From assembly GCA_021789095.1 (NCBI GenBank), contig JAJYJX010000004.1:1-31543 (forward strand): a stretch of 31,543 nucleotides of DNA. The letters are read 5' to 3'. Position numbers and translations under genes: made by a program. Numbering within the stretch: the first letter of the stretch is position 1; each line of letters begins with the position of its first letter. Source of the stretch: a bacterium (lineage in GTDB: Bacteria; JAMCPX01). The notes beneath the pieces were generated by a model, which was not told the DNA's origin, did not search any database, and saw only the letters and a list, made by a program, of their open reading frames with translations. Shown one piece after another: positions 15,155 through 23,264 of the stretch.

Positions 15155-16316
15155 ATTTCGTAGTATCCATGTTGTTTGAATCGATCGCCTTTATCATGTC
15201 CGATGCAAACTCATAAGCAAGGTCTACTGTAGAAGCCTGGATATTTTCGAACACGTCCGTTTCCCAATGCCAGTTCGGTAATATACCGTGTTCGTCGAAC
15301 GCCATAATGCTCATTGCCCTGTATCCCCTTGATAAAGGGACAAGTGCGTCGGTTGACATGGTCGTAAATACCCTTGGTGTGATACGCGTCAATTTTTCTT
15401 TTGCAAGCCGATCTGCAATGGCAACCATGGTGTGATCTGCCGGATACTTTTTTATCATACCCTCTTCTATTACGTATGATACATTCCCGGAACCGCAGTT
15501 ATCAATGTTGATGATAAAGGCGTCCTTCAAAAGCTGTTGATGTTTCCTTGCAAACCACAGCATACCTGCCATACCGACCTCTTCGGCGCCTGTTGCAACA
15601 AGGTAAAGCTCCGTATTGACAAGCTGTTCGTTCCTGAATCTTTCCGCAATGCCGAGCATCACACCTACACCCGATGCATTGTCATTTGCACCATGCGTAT
15701 GTCTTCCCTTCAGTTCCCTGTGTACAAGCAACGCCACTGTTACGAGCGGATCAAGCGCCAGAACACCAACAAGCACTTTCAACCATACAACGTGCGTTAT
15801 CCAGTACATGGCTGTAAAGATGAATATCAAAAACATGGATATAACCAGCCCTATAAAGGTATTCCTGAAACCTTTTACAAATCCCGGTGAGAACATAATG
15901 CCGGAGCGTGATGAATCATAATGCGCTGTTACTATTACCCTGTTTTTGTTCCTTCCTCCGGCCGGTATATATCCTGTTACATTGCTGGATGTCCTTTTGG
16001 GCAACAAAATTGCAACAATCTCAAAAGACGTGTTTTCCAGAAAGAATGTTATGCACCCAGCACCGGTAAGTATAACGGCAGCAGCAGTGGAATGGAGCAG
16101 GAGCAAAACAGCACCTGCTATGCTCATAAGATAAATAAGCATGTAAGGATAGGAAAACGATGTGATTGTTTTAAAAGGTTCCACGGAATTTTTAATTCCG
16201 GACGTGTTCAATGTATCTTTTATGTAATCCCTTGCCCGGTATTCACCGGCCGTGGCAGTACCTCTGGGACCTATCCTTACGGACAGGTTATAAATATGAT
16301 CCAGTACAGGCGTCAT
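15153..16316 (-). CDS. Membrane-embedded M28 family zinc metallopeptidase
   Basis: M28 peptidases are di-zinc aminopeptidases. All usual ligands can be found in the 387 residues: VTAHYDSSRSG (His132, Asp134), HGANDNASGV (Asp212), TGAEEVG (Glu245 catalytic, Glu246), INIDNCG (Asp272) and NWHWETD (His350). Unlike soluble members, there are hydrophobic helices at about 57-75 and 78-94 before the catalytic region and two more (152-173, 178-198) inserted between the first and second ligand motifs. The active site would thus be built around a membrane hairpin. There is no separate signal peptide. A GAGGAG site precedes the ATG. It is monocistronic. Substrate unknown. Confidence 0.88.
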   Translation of the reverse strand: MTPVLDHIYNLSVRIGPRGTATAGEYRARDYIKDTLNTSGIKNSVEPFKTITSFSYPYMLIYLMSIAGAVLLLLHSTAAAVILTGAGCITFFLENTSFEIVAILLPKRTSSNVTGYIPAGGRNKNRVIVTAHYDSSRSGIMFSPGFVKGFRNTFIGLVISMFLIFIFTAMYWITHVVWLKVLVGVLALDPLVTVALLVHRELKGRHTHGANDNASGVGVMLGIAERFRNEQLVNTELYLVATGAEEVGMAGMLWFARKHQQLLKDAFIINIDNCGSGNVSYVIEEGMIKKYPADHTMVAIADRLAKEKLTRITPRVFTTMSTDALVPLSRGYRAMSIMAFDEHGILPNWHWETDVFENIQASTVDLAYEFASDMIKAIDSNNMDTTK

Positions 16317-16455
16317 ATCGTCTCCTCAAGGGATCGTATTAGATTTTATGCAAACAAGCAATACACAATTGATCACAGAATGAATAACGAAAGAGAACAG
16401 CGGAAAAGCAATCCGGATTTAAAGAAAATTATTTGATGGGTATTATTCCCCTTTC

Positions 16456-16504
16456 AAAAAAGGGGGGATCACGCTTTGAGCGGCCCCCCCTTCGGGGTTT
16501 TTTT
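16456..16504. terminator. GC-rich hairpin terminator, usable in both directions
   Basis: AAGGGGGG and CCCCCCTT form a strong stem (16459-16492). On the minus strand it is followed by six T residues and so ends the RRM gene. On the plus strand a run of seven T follows a small CCCC/GGGG hairpin, so rightward transcripts would also stop, although no rightward gene ends here. Confidence 0.75.
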
Positions 16505-16555
16505 GCTGAGTAACTTTAAGATAACAAAATTACCCGTTTAGCAATAAACGTTTTT

Positions 16556-16861
16556 TTATCTGTATCCTCCGCCCCTGCTGCCCCCGTATCCACCTCTTCT
16601 GGGGCCTTCTCTCTTCTCCATTGGCCTTGCCTCATTCACCTTGATGTTTCTGCCCTTTACGTCAGTGCCATTCAGCTGTTCAATGGCTTTTTTTGCCTCT
16701 TCATCGTTTGTCATTTCTACGAATCCGAAGCCTTTTGAGCGATCCGAGTACTTATCCTTGATTATGGTAACACTCTGAACCGCGCCAAGTTTCTCAAACA
16801 ACCCTTTTACATCCTCCTCTGTGGTGTCAAACGTCAAGTTTCCTACATACAGTTTTAACAT
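16556..16861 (-). CDS. Glycine-rich RRM RNA-binding protein
   Basis: This 101-residue protein is one RNA recognition motif plus a short tail. RNP2 is KLYVGNL at residues 3-8 and RNP1 is KGFGFVEM at about 43-50, with the aromatic residues that stack on RNA present. The tail is Gly/Arg rich (RRGGYGGSRGGGYR), like cyanobacterial and other bacterial RNA-binding proteins that are often cold induced. It would bind single-stranded RNA in the cytosol. An AGGAGG site lies just before the ATG. It is monocistronic, with a strong terminator after it and a copy of the dispersed element 63 bases before the start codon. Confidence 0.95.
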   Translation of the reverse strand: MLKLYVGNLTFDTTEEDVKGLFEKLGAVQSVTIIKDKYSDRSKGFGFVEMTNDEEAKKAIEQLNGTDVKGRNIKVNEARPMEKREGPRRGGYGGSRGGGYR

Positions 16862-16924
16862 TCTTTCCTCCTATATTTAAAGTATGACTTATTTTTTTAT
16901 AAAAGTAAATAACAACAGGAACAA

Positions 16925-17034
16925 GTAAACCCCGTTAGAAAGGACGTGGCTTTAAACCACGCCCTTTCTATAAGGAATTTAATGATTATCATATTATCCC
17001 TACCATATATGGTGGGGCTTTCTAACGGGTTAAA
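16925..17034. repeat. Dispersed palindromic element, copy 2
   Basis: Left end GTAAACCCCGTTAGAAAGG, right end CTTTCTAACGGGTTAAA. The internal hairpin is the best of the set: GAAAGG-A-CGTGG pairs with CCACG-C-CCTTTC around CTTTAAA. The second hairpin is ACCATATATGGT, a perfect palindrome flanked by CCCT and GGGG. The conserved core ATAAGGAATTTAA and TATCATATTAT joins them. It occupies most of the gap between the Nudix and RRM genes. Confidence 0.88.
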
Positions 17035-17062
17035 AAGGAGTGGGGTTAAATTTTATTGCGGT

Positions 17063-17635
17063 CTATACAGTGACTGATCTTATTATATCAACGAGCGACC
17101 TTATAAACCTGCACGTGAGCCCCCAGATAAAGTATTTGTCATAGGTATAGCCGTTTATCGTGAACTCATTGTCGATTATCCTTACCCTGGCCGGCTTATA
17201 ATTCGATTCATCCATAAAAAATTCAAACGGCACGGTAAACACCTCGACGACTTCCGATATCTGCAGATTGAACACCGGTTCTGTTTTAAGGATGGCTGCG
17301 TACGGTGTTATAATGTACCCGCTCAAAGGCACTGAGTCATCATGGAACCTGCCGAGTATTTCAAGTTCGCTGCTCTCTACGCCGATCTCCTCGTAGGTCT
17401 CGCGCAGTGCAGCATGAAGTGCCGTCTCACCCTTTTCCATGGAACCGCCCGGGAAAGAGATCTGATCGGAATGATACCCGATCCCCTTTGCTCTCTGCGT
17501 GAACAGGAGGTGGGTTTCACCGTTCTTGTTGAGGAATATTGCAAGCACAGACGCCCGCCGCATACTGTCGGAAACCAGTTCACTCGGTTTTATATGCTTG
17601 AGTCTGTCCCTTACTACGGCTATATAGTCAGGCAT
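17063..17635 (-). CDS. Nudix hydrolase, CoA pyrophosphatase type
   Basis: The Nudix box is complete: GGSMEKGETALHAALRETYE followed by EIGV gives the G-x5-E-x7-RE-x2-EE-x-G pattern. The preceding LLFTQRAKGIGYHSDQISFP is the UPF0035 motif that marks the NudL/PCD1 group, which split coenzyme A into 4'-phosphopantetheine and adenosine 3',5'-bisphosphate. The 190-residue length is normal for that group. It is cytosolic. It is the last gene of the C1/acetyl-CoA operon, 24 bases after the thiolase, which fits a role in clearing damaged or surplus CoA species. Exact substrate inferred from motif. Confidence 0.9.
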   Translation of the reverse strand: MPDYIAVVRDRLKHIKPSELVSDSMRRASVLAIFLNKNGETHLLFTQRAKGIGYHSDQISFPGGSMEKGETALHAALRETYEEIGVESSELEILGRFHDDSVPLSGYIITPYAAILKTEPVFNLQISEVVEVFTVPFEFFMDESNYKPARVRIIDNEFTINGYTYDKYFIWGLTCRFIRSLVDIIRSVTV

Positions 17636-17659
17636 ATATCCTGAAGAGCAGGCATTTAT

Positions 17660-18835
17660 TCACACTCTCTCTACGATCATTGCGACCGCTTCGCCGCCGC
17701 CGATGCAAAGGGTAACAAGGCCGGTTGATTTGTTCATGTCCTGCATTGCATGTAACAGCGTAACCAATAGTCTTGTGCCGGACGCACCTATGGGATGACC
17801 CATTGAAACGGCGCCCCCCCTTACATTTACCCTTGCATAATCCAGCCCCAGCTGATCGACTGCTGCCATTGCTACAACTGCAAAGGCCTCGTTGATCTCA
17901 TACAGGTCTATATCTTTCGTAGTCATGCCTGCTTTTCTGACAGCATTTTTTATCGCATCAACAGGTGCTATAGTGAACCATTCCGGAGCCCTGGCAGCCT
18001 GTGCCGATACTATAATCCTTGCCATGGGCTTGAGCCCCAGCGCCTTTGCATTGTCTTCATCGGTAACGACAACCGCACCTGCGCCGTCGTTTATTGTTGA
18101 AGCATTTGCGGCAGTTACCGTACCGTCCTTCACAAATGCAGGCTTCAATGACGGTATCTTGACAAAATCGACTTTGGCAGGCTCTTCGTCCTGTTCCACG
18201 GAAACCGTCTCCTTTTTGCCCTGAACTTCAACCTTTACGATCTCGCGCTTGAACATGCCCTGGCTGATGGCGTTCTGCGAACGCTTGTAGCTCTCTATTG
18301 CGAACTTATCCTGCGCCTCCCTTGTGTAATGATACTCCTTTGCACACAGCTCTGCTGCATTGCCCATATGGAAATTGCTGTAAGGATCCCATAGTCCGTC
18401 CCATATCATTGAATCTACAAGGGTCCCATTGCCCATCCTGTAACCCGTCCTTGCCTTATCAAGGAAGTAAGGCGCACTGCTCATATTCTCCATACCTCCT
18501 GCCACAACAATGCCTGCATCACCTGCCCGTACCATCTGATCCGCAATCATGACCGATTTAAGCCCTGAACCGCAGACCTTGTTGATCGTCAGCGCACCGA
18601 CGTGATCGGGTACGCCTGCATACCGCATTGCCTGCCTTGCAGGCGCCTGGCCTTCACCGCCTGTCAGCACATTGCCCATTATGACCTCGTCTATTTTCGA
18701 AGGATCGATACCCGCTCTTTTTACTGCTTCTTTGATCGCTGTGCTGCCGAGCTGCGGTGCGCTCACGCCCGAGATCGAGCCCATAAAACTTCCAACCGGT
18801 GTTCTTGCCGCACTTACAATCACAGATTTTTTCAT
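17660..18835 (-). CDS. Acetyl-CoA C-acetyltransferase (thiolase)
   Basis: Thiolases join two acetyl-CoA into acetoacetyl-CoA or split it back. This 391-residue protein has normal length and the three active-site blocks: NKVCGSGLKSVM with the acyl-carrying Cys88, GGAVSMGHPIGASGTR with the histidine, and TLCIGGGEAVAMIVERV with the second cysteine. EGQAPARQA and the NDGAGAVV block are also typical. It resembles the biosynthetic (AtoB/ThlA/PhbA) group rather than FadA, judged by eye. The start has a good AAAGGAGG site. It lies 13 bases after gcvPA in the C1 operon, where gcvPB would be expected, and no beta-oxidation partners are nearby. Confidence 0.95.
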   Translation of the reverse strand: MKKSVIVSAARTPVGSFMGSISGVSAPQLGSTAIKEAVKRAGIDPSKIDEVIMGNVLTGGEGQAPARQAMRYAGVPDHVGALTINKVCGSGLKSVMIADQMVRAGDAGIVVAGGMENMSSAPYFLDKARTGYRMGNGTLVDSMIWDGLWDPYSNFHMGNAAELCAKEYHYTREAQDKFAIESYKRSQNAISQGMFKREIVKVEVQGKKETVSVEQDEEPAKVDFVKIPSLKPAFVKDGTVTAANASTINDGAGAVVVTDEDNAKALGLKPMARIIVSAQAARAPEWFTIAPVDAIKNAVRKAGMTTKDIDLYEINEAFAVVAMAAVDQLGLDYARVNVRGGAVSMGHPIGASGTRLLVTLLHAMQDMNKSTGLVTLCIGGGEAVAMIVERV

Positions 18836-18848
18836 GGTAAGACCTCCT

Positions 18849-20225
18849 TTATGGTGCCAGGAGCGCTCTGAGCTGCTTTACGAATTTGTCTATTACTTTC
18901 TTGCTGTGGACCTCAGTAACATTCACAAGCAGGCAGTTTTCCATATCTGCATAATAAGGTTTCAGCATTACTCCGGGCATGTATCCATGCTTCATCATGG
19001 TGTTATAAATATCATCGAGATCCTTTATCCTGACAACAAATTCATTAAAAAATGGACCTGTGAACGGGAATTCCAGACCGTTTATCGTGGCGAGCTTGCC
19101 GCGGAGGTAACCCGTGAGTTCATGATTGATTCGCGCCGTCCGCATAAGCCCGTTTTTACCGGTAAGGCTCAGGTAGAGTGCAACAGCTATGGCAAGAAGG
19201 CCTTCGTTGCTGCATATATTGGACGTTGCCTTTTCCCTGCGTATATGCTGCTCCCTGGTTGCTAAGGTCAATGTGTATGCACGGTTGCCGTCCTTATCGA
19301 CGGTTTCACCGACAAGCCTGCCGGGGAGCTGCCGTACGTACTCCTTTCTCGATGCGATAACACCGATATAAGGCCCGCCGTAAGACAAAGGTATGCCGAA
19401 CGACTGGCTCTCCATTGCAACTATGGATGCTCCGAGTTTGCCCGGGGGCACAAGCAGTCCTGTCGACATTGCCTCTGCTACAACTGCAATTGACAGCGCC
19501 TTTTTATCCGAGGCGATCCTGAAAAGTGTATCGACGGGATCTATGACGCCGAAGAAATTCGGATAACCTGCAACAACACATGCGGTCTTCTCGCTGACCT
19601 TTGCAGCGAGATCGGGCGACGACGTCATACCGGTTTTATGATCAAACGGCACATACTCTATATCTACATCCATGCCCTGGGTATAGGTATCGATAACCTC
19701 CCTGTAATGCGGGTGAAGTGCCTGTGAAACAAGCACGTGCTTCCTGCCTGTTATACGGCATGCCATTAAAATCGCCTCTGCACATGCCGATGCACCGTCG
19801 TACATGGAGGCATTGGCAACATCCATGCCGGTGAGCATTGCAATATAGCTCTGGAACTCGAACACGGACTGCAGGGTGCCCTGTGCTGTCTCCGGCTGGT
19901 ACGGCGTATAGCTTGTCACAAACTCCGAACGGCCCAATACGTAGTTCAGTGCAGAAGGTATAAAATGCCCGTAAGCGCCTGCACCGGCAAAACTTATCAG
20001 ATCAGCTGCCTTTTCATTGAAGCGTGCAAGTGCGGCAATCTCCTCAAGGACCTCCTGCTCTGTCAAAGGCGCTGAAAATGGATGTGCTTTCTTAAACGCC
20101 TTTTCAGCCCGCGTCCTGATATCCGCGGGGATACAAGAAAACAGTTCCTCGATACTGTGAACGCCAATGGCATCAAGCATCTGCTGTTTTTCTTTATCTG
20201 TGAGGGGAATAAATGGCAGTTTCAT
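18849..20225 (-). CDS. gcvPA: Glycine dehydrogenase (decarboxylating) subunit 1
   Basis: This is the N-terminal half of the two-part P-protein of the glycine cleavage system, which decarboxylates glycine and passes the aminomethyl group to the H-protein. Its 458 residues match the GcvPA length. Seen are FIPLTDKEKQQML at the start, the YTPYQPETAQGTLQSVFEFQ block, GMDVANASMYDGASACAEAI, SFGIPLSYGGPYIGVIA and RLVGETVDKDGNRAYTLTL, with TREQHIRREKATSNIC after it. The pyridoxal-phosphate lysine is on the partner subunit GcvPB, which is not in this window, so the enzyme needs a gene elsewhere. It follows gcvH by 33 bases. Confidence 0.95.
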   Translation of the reverse strand: MKLPFIPLTDKEKQQMLDAIGVHSIEELFSCIPADIRTRAEKAFKKAHPFSAPLTEQEVLEEIAALARFNEKAADLISFAGAGAYGHFIPSALNYVLGRSEFVTSYTPYQPETAQGTLQSVFEFQSYIAMLTGMDVANASMYDGASACAEAILMACRITGRKHVLVSQALHPHYREVIDTYTQGMDVDIEYVPFDHKTGMTSSPDLAAKVSEKTACVVAGYPNFFGVIDPVDTLFRIASDKKALSIAVVAEAMSTGLLVPPGKLGASIVAMESQSFGIPLSYGGPYIGVIASRKEYVRQLPGRLVGETVDKDGNRAYTLTLATREQHIRREKATSNICSNEGLLAIAVALYLSLTGKNGLMRTARINHELTGYLRGKLATINGLEFPFTGPFFNEFVVRIKDLDDIYNTMMKHGYMPGVMLKPYYADMENCLLVNVTEVHSKKVIDKFVKQLRALLAP

Positions 20226-20258
20226 GGTTTTAACCTGGTCCTAACGGGCTTAAACGGT

Positions 20259-20657
20259 TCAATCAGCTTCCTTGCAGTATTTCTCGTATGCATCTGCATC
20301 AAGGAGCTTCGCCATCTCGCTGTTCATGGAACCCTTGGGGTCTGCCGAAAGCCTCACCATCCATGCCTTGTTGTATGGATCCTTGTTGATAAGTTCGGGA
20401 TGGTCGATCACCTCTTTGTTTACCTCTTTGATACTGCCGCTCAACGGCGTAAACACATCGGAAACAGACTTTACCGATTCTACAGTGCCCAGTTTGTCGC
20501 CCTGCTTAAGTTGTGTACCGGTCTCTCCAAGCTCTATGAATACAATGTCCCCGAGTTTATCCTGCGCATAATCCGTTATACCGACAGTTATGGTGGAGCC
20601 CTCGATACGCGCCCATTCATGTTCCTTCGTGTACTTCAAATCCTTTGGTAACTGCAT
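20259..20657 (-). CDS. gcvH: Glycine cleavage system H protein
   Basis: GcvH carries the lipoyl arm that shuttles the aminomethyl group among the glycine cleavage enzymes. From the start chosen here it has 132 residues: KYTKEHEWARIEG, GITDYAQDKLGDIVFIELGE, the lipoylation loop GTVESVKSVSDVFTPLSG with its lysine, and PELINKDPYNKAWMVRL. The frame opens with an ATG at 20669 that overlaps the GGAGGTGA ribosome site, so translation must start at the ATG at 20657. It sits between gcvT and gcvPA. Confidence 0.97.
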   Translation of the reverse strand: MQLPKDLKYTKEHEWARIEGSTITVGITDYAQDKLGDIVFIELGETGTQLKQGDKLGTVESVKSVSDVFTPLSGSIKEVNKEVIDHPELINKDPYNKAWMVRLSADPKGSMNSEMAKLLDADAYEKYCKEAD

Positions 20658-20659
20658 AT

Positions 20660-20667
20660 TCACCTCC
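20660..20667 (-). promoter_or_regulatory. Shine-Dalgarno site fixing the gcvH start
   Basis: GGAGGTGA on the minus strand, with its GGAGG core five bases before the ATG at 20657. The in-frame ATG at 20669 overlaps the site, which rules it out. Confidence 0.65.
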
Positions 20668-20669
20668 AT

Positions 20670-21740
20670 CTATTTTTTTATAAACGGCAGTTGGACAATG
20701 GTACCGGTGTGAAGAATACTTCTTATGTCTATACCAACATCGACGGCCTCAATGTTATTATCAATATAAGCCATTGCAATACCGCGTGAAAGCGAGGGAG
20801 AGTATGTGCCTGTCGTCACCTCGCCGATAACCCTGTCTTTCAGCAGCACCGGATTCTGGTGCCTTGGTATCGATTTTCCGTTCATAATAATACCAACAAG
20901 TCTTTTTGATATGCCCTGCCGTGCGGCGGATGCCAGGGCGTCCCTGCCTATGAATGATTTTTTGTCCATTTTAATGACCCATCCAAGATTCGCCGACAGC
21001 GGCGTCATCGTTTCGCTGAGTTCCATGCCGTAAAGCGGATAACCCATCTCCGCACGCAGCGTATCCCTTGCGCCAAGCCCGACAGGCTTTATACCATGGG
21101 TTCTTCCGCTGTCCATAAGAGCATTCCACAGATCAACAACAACAGATTTATCAACGAAACATTCATAGCCGTCCTCGCCCGTGTATCCAGTCCTTGATAC
21201 GTACACCTGCTTATTCATAAAGTCACGGACGTCAAAACTGAACCTCTTGAGCCTGCTTACAGAAGGGAAAACAGGCTCGGCCACCCTGCCCGATAAAGGG
21301 CCCTGCACCGAGATCATGCCTATATCCTGCGACATGTCATCAATACTTATATTCCCCCGTTTGTTCTGCACGATCCACCGGAAATCTTTATCCGTGTTCG
21401 ACGCATTAACACAAAACATGAACGACTTGCCTGAAAGCCTGTATATGATCATATCATCTATAACTCCGCCCCGCTCATTGAGAAGAAAGGTATACTCTGC
21501 CTGGCCTTCGGCAAGCCTTGATACATGGTTCGGTGTCAACCATTCGCAGAAAGACTCTGCATCTTCGCCCTCTATAAAGATCTCGCCCATATGACTCACA
21601 TCAAAAATGCCCGCCCTGTTCCTTACCGAGAGGTGCTCGTCAATAATACCCGTGTACTGCAAAGGCATTTCAAACCCGCCGAACTCCATGAATCTGGCAC
21701 CGAGTTTTTTATGTGTTTCGTAAAGAGACGTGTAGTGCAT
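20670..21740 (-). CDS. gcvT: Glycine cleavage system T protein (aminomethyltransferase)
   Basis: GcvT moves the C1 unit from the lipoyl arm of GcvH to tetrahydrofolate, giving methylene-THF and ammonia; it can run in reverse for glycine synthesis. The 356-residue length is usual. Landmarks are ARFMEFGGFEMPLQYTGI, RNRAGIFDVSHMGEI, the FLLNERGGVIDDMIIYRL block, SRTGYTGEDGYECFV, GLGARDTLRAEMGYPLYG and VGEVTTGTYSPSLSRGIA-like VIGEVTTGTYSPSLSRGIA near the end. It starts one base after the metF stop codon. Confidence 0.97.
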   Translation of the reverse strand: MHYTSLYETHKKLGARFMEFGGFEMPLQYTGIIDEHLSVRNRAGIFDVSHMGEIFIEGEDAESFCEWLTPNHVSRLAEGQAEYTFLLNERGGVIDDMIIYRLSGKSFMFCVNASNTDKDFRWIVQNKRGNISIDDMSQDIGMISVQGPLSGRVAEPVFPSVSRLKRFSFDVRDFMNKQVYVSRTGYTGEDGYECFVDKSVVVDLWNALMDSGRTHGIKPVGLGARDTLRAEMGYPLYGMELSETMTPLSANLGWVIKMDKKSFIGRDALASAARQGISKRLVGIIMNGKSIPRHQNPVLLKDRVIGEVTTGTYSPSLSRGIAMAYIDNNIEAVDVGIDIRSILHTGTIVQLPFIKK

Positions 21741-21741
21741 G

Positions 21742-22608
21742 CTAAATCCTTTCCAGGAGGGTCAGTATATCCCTTTCCTGTCCCACGGTCATAATGTGCA
21801 TGCCCCGTGAAATCCCTCTCAGTCTGCCGGTAAGCTCAACAGCTATATCTATCCCTTCATTATGGGGATCCGAGGACGATTCGAGCCTTTTGATAAGCGT
21901 ATCGGGTATATGTATGCCGGGCACCTGCGTATTAAGATTAACCGCCTGCTCTGCCGAATGGAGGAGCAGTATGCCTGCCATAACAGGTATCCCGAACCGG
22001 TTTATTTTAGACATGAACGATGCAAACGCATCCGTGTCAAAAACGGGTTGTGTCTGAAAGAACTTTGCACCCGCATTTATCTTCCGTTCCATTGCCAGAA
22101 GCACGGGCTCGAGCGGCTGTGCCTGCGGTGTCAGGGCAGCACCGGCGAATAAGTCCGTGTGGCCCTTGAGCGGGTGATCGTTGAGATCGAATCCGGAGTT
22201 AAGTTTTGTTATTGTGTGAAGAAGGGTTGTGGCATCGAGATCGAACACGGGCTTTGCTTCAGGAAAATCGCCTGCGGAAGGATGGTCCCCTGTAAGGGCA
22301 AGCACGTTCTTTATTCCCAACGCGGATGCTCCCAGGAGATCCGACTGCAGCGCGAGCCTGTTCCTGTCCCGGCATGTGATCTGGTACACAGGCTCTACAC
22401 CCTCCCTTAAAACAAGGTACGATGCTGCGAGCGAACTCATGCGCATGATAGCCCTCTGGTTATCCGTGATATTGATTGCATGCACCCTGCCTTTAAGGCT
22501 GTGCACCATTTTTATGAAATTTGTAACAAGGGTGCCCTTCCTTGGAGACAGTTCTGCGGTGATCACAAATTCATTGTTTTTAATGGCATCACGCAGGAGC
22601 GACATCAA
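21742..22608 (-). CDS. metF: Methylenetetrahydrofolate reductase, short MetF type
   Basis: MetF reduces methylene-THF to methyl-THF. The 288-residue protein is a flavin TIM barrel: VITAELSPRKGT with the catalytic Glu19, HAINITDNQRAIMRMSS, YQITCRDRNRLALQSDLLGA, NVLALTGDHPSAGDFPEAK and GAKFFQTQPVFDTDAF are all present, the last few being flavin-binding. Its immediate partner metV makes it the MetVF-type enzyme known from acetogens, where the iron-sulfur subunit supplies electrons. Its ATG overlaps the end of metV. The product can feed methionine synthesis or the methyl branch of the Wood-Ljungdahl pathway. Confidence 0.93.
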   Translation of the reverse strand: MMSLLRDAIKNNEFVITAELSPRKGTLVTNFIKMVHSLKGRVHAINITDNQRAIMRMSSLAASYLVLREGVEPVYQITCRDRNRLALQSDLLGASALGIKNVLALTGDHPSAGDFPEAKPVFDLDATTLLHTITKLNSGFDLNDHPLKGHTDLFAGAALTPQAQPLEPVLLAMERKINAGAKFFQTQPVFDTDAFASFMSKINRFGIPVMAGILLLHSAEQAVNLNTQVPGIHIPDTLIKRLESSSDPHNEGIDIAVELTGRLRGISRGMHIMTVGQERDILTLLERI

Positions 22609-23264
22609 CGAGCCTTCCCCGAAAACTTCAATGGTTCAACCTTCCTGTGTTTCATACTGTTATTTGTTTTCGGCTTGTTTATTGCGGTAAGGACATTCTG
22701 TTTATTCCGGAGTCTGAGCCTTTCGTATATATCGATCCATATGCATTTCATGCTGTTGTCGACTTCGCACATGCTGTTTATCATGCCGCCGCACGGACCG
22801 TTCAGCAGGCCCTTGGGACACCGTGTGACCGGACATATGCCTGCCGTATATGAAAGCACGCAATTGCCGCACATGGAGCAGTACTTTAAAAATTCGCCCG
22901 CCCTGTACGTCGTCCCGAGGAACATGCTGTTCAGTCCCGCAACAATGGGTTTATCCGATGCGGCTGATACTGCCTGGATGCCTGCACCGCATGCAAGCAC
23001 AAGGAACGCATCAGCAGAAGACGCCGCTTCCGACTGTCGTATCATGCTCTTTAACAGGAATACGTGGCAGGTTTCTTCCGGTATAAGGTAACCGGCAGGC
23101 TCTTTGCCCTTGCTGCCCAGATCCCTGATCCATGCTTTGCACTCGTCCTCTCCGCCTGTCCTGCTTGCAGCCGCACATGAACCGCATCCCACGACAAAAA
23201 TCCTGTTATATTCTGATAAAGCCTCGAGGACTTCTTGCAGGGGCTTTTTATCTGTTACAATCAT
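22605..23264 (-). CDS. metV: MetV-like iron-sulfur/zinc partner of MetF
   Basis: This 219-residue protein matches the 'methylenetetrahydrofolate reductase C-terminal' family. The N-terminal part contains VVGCGSCAAASRTGG and a Rossmann-like LVLACGAGIQAVS. The C-terminal third has the cysteine cluster YCSMCGNCVLSYTAGICP then TRCPKGLLNGPCGGM, fit for an iron-sulfur cluster or zinc. A lysine-rich tail of about 30 residues is of low complexity. In acetogens MetV is the partner through which MetF receives electrons. It starts one base inside the folD stop codon (TAATG) and its end overlaps metF by four bases, so co-translation is tight. Confidence 0.88.
   Translation of the reverse strand: MIVTDKKPLQEVLEALSEYNRIFVVGCGSCAAASRTGGEDECKAWIRDLGSKGKEPAGYLIPEETCHVFLLKSMIRQSEAASSADAFLVLACGAGIQAVSAASDKPIVAGLNSMFLGTTYRAGEFLKYCSMCGNCVLSYTAGICPVTRCPKGLLNGPCGGMINSMCEVDNSMKCIWIDIYERLRLRNKQNVLTAINKPKTNNSMKHRKVEPLKFSGKAR

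Noticed and set aside
15153-16316. M28 gene as a frameshifted or broken peptidase because of its hydrophobic inserts
   Set aside because: The frame is continuous and every zinc ligand is present in order, so the inserts are real parts of the protein.
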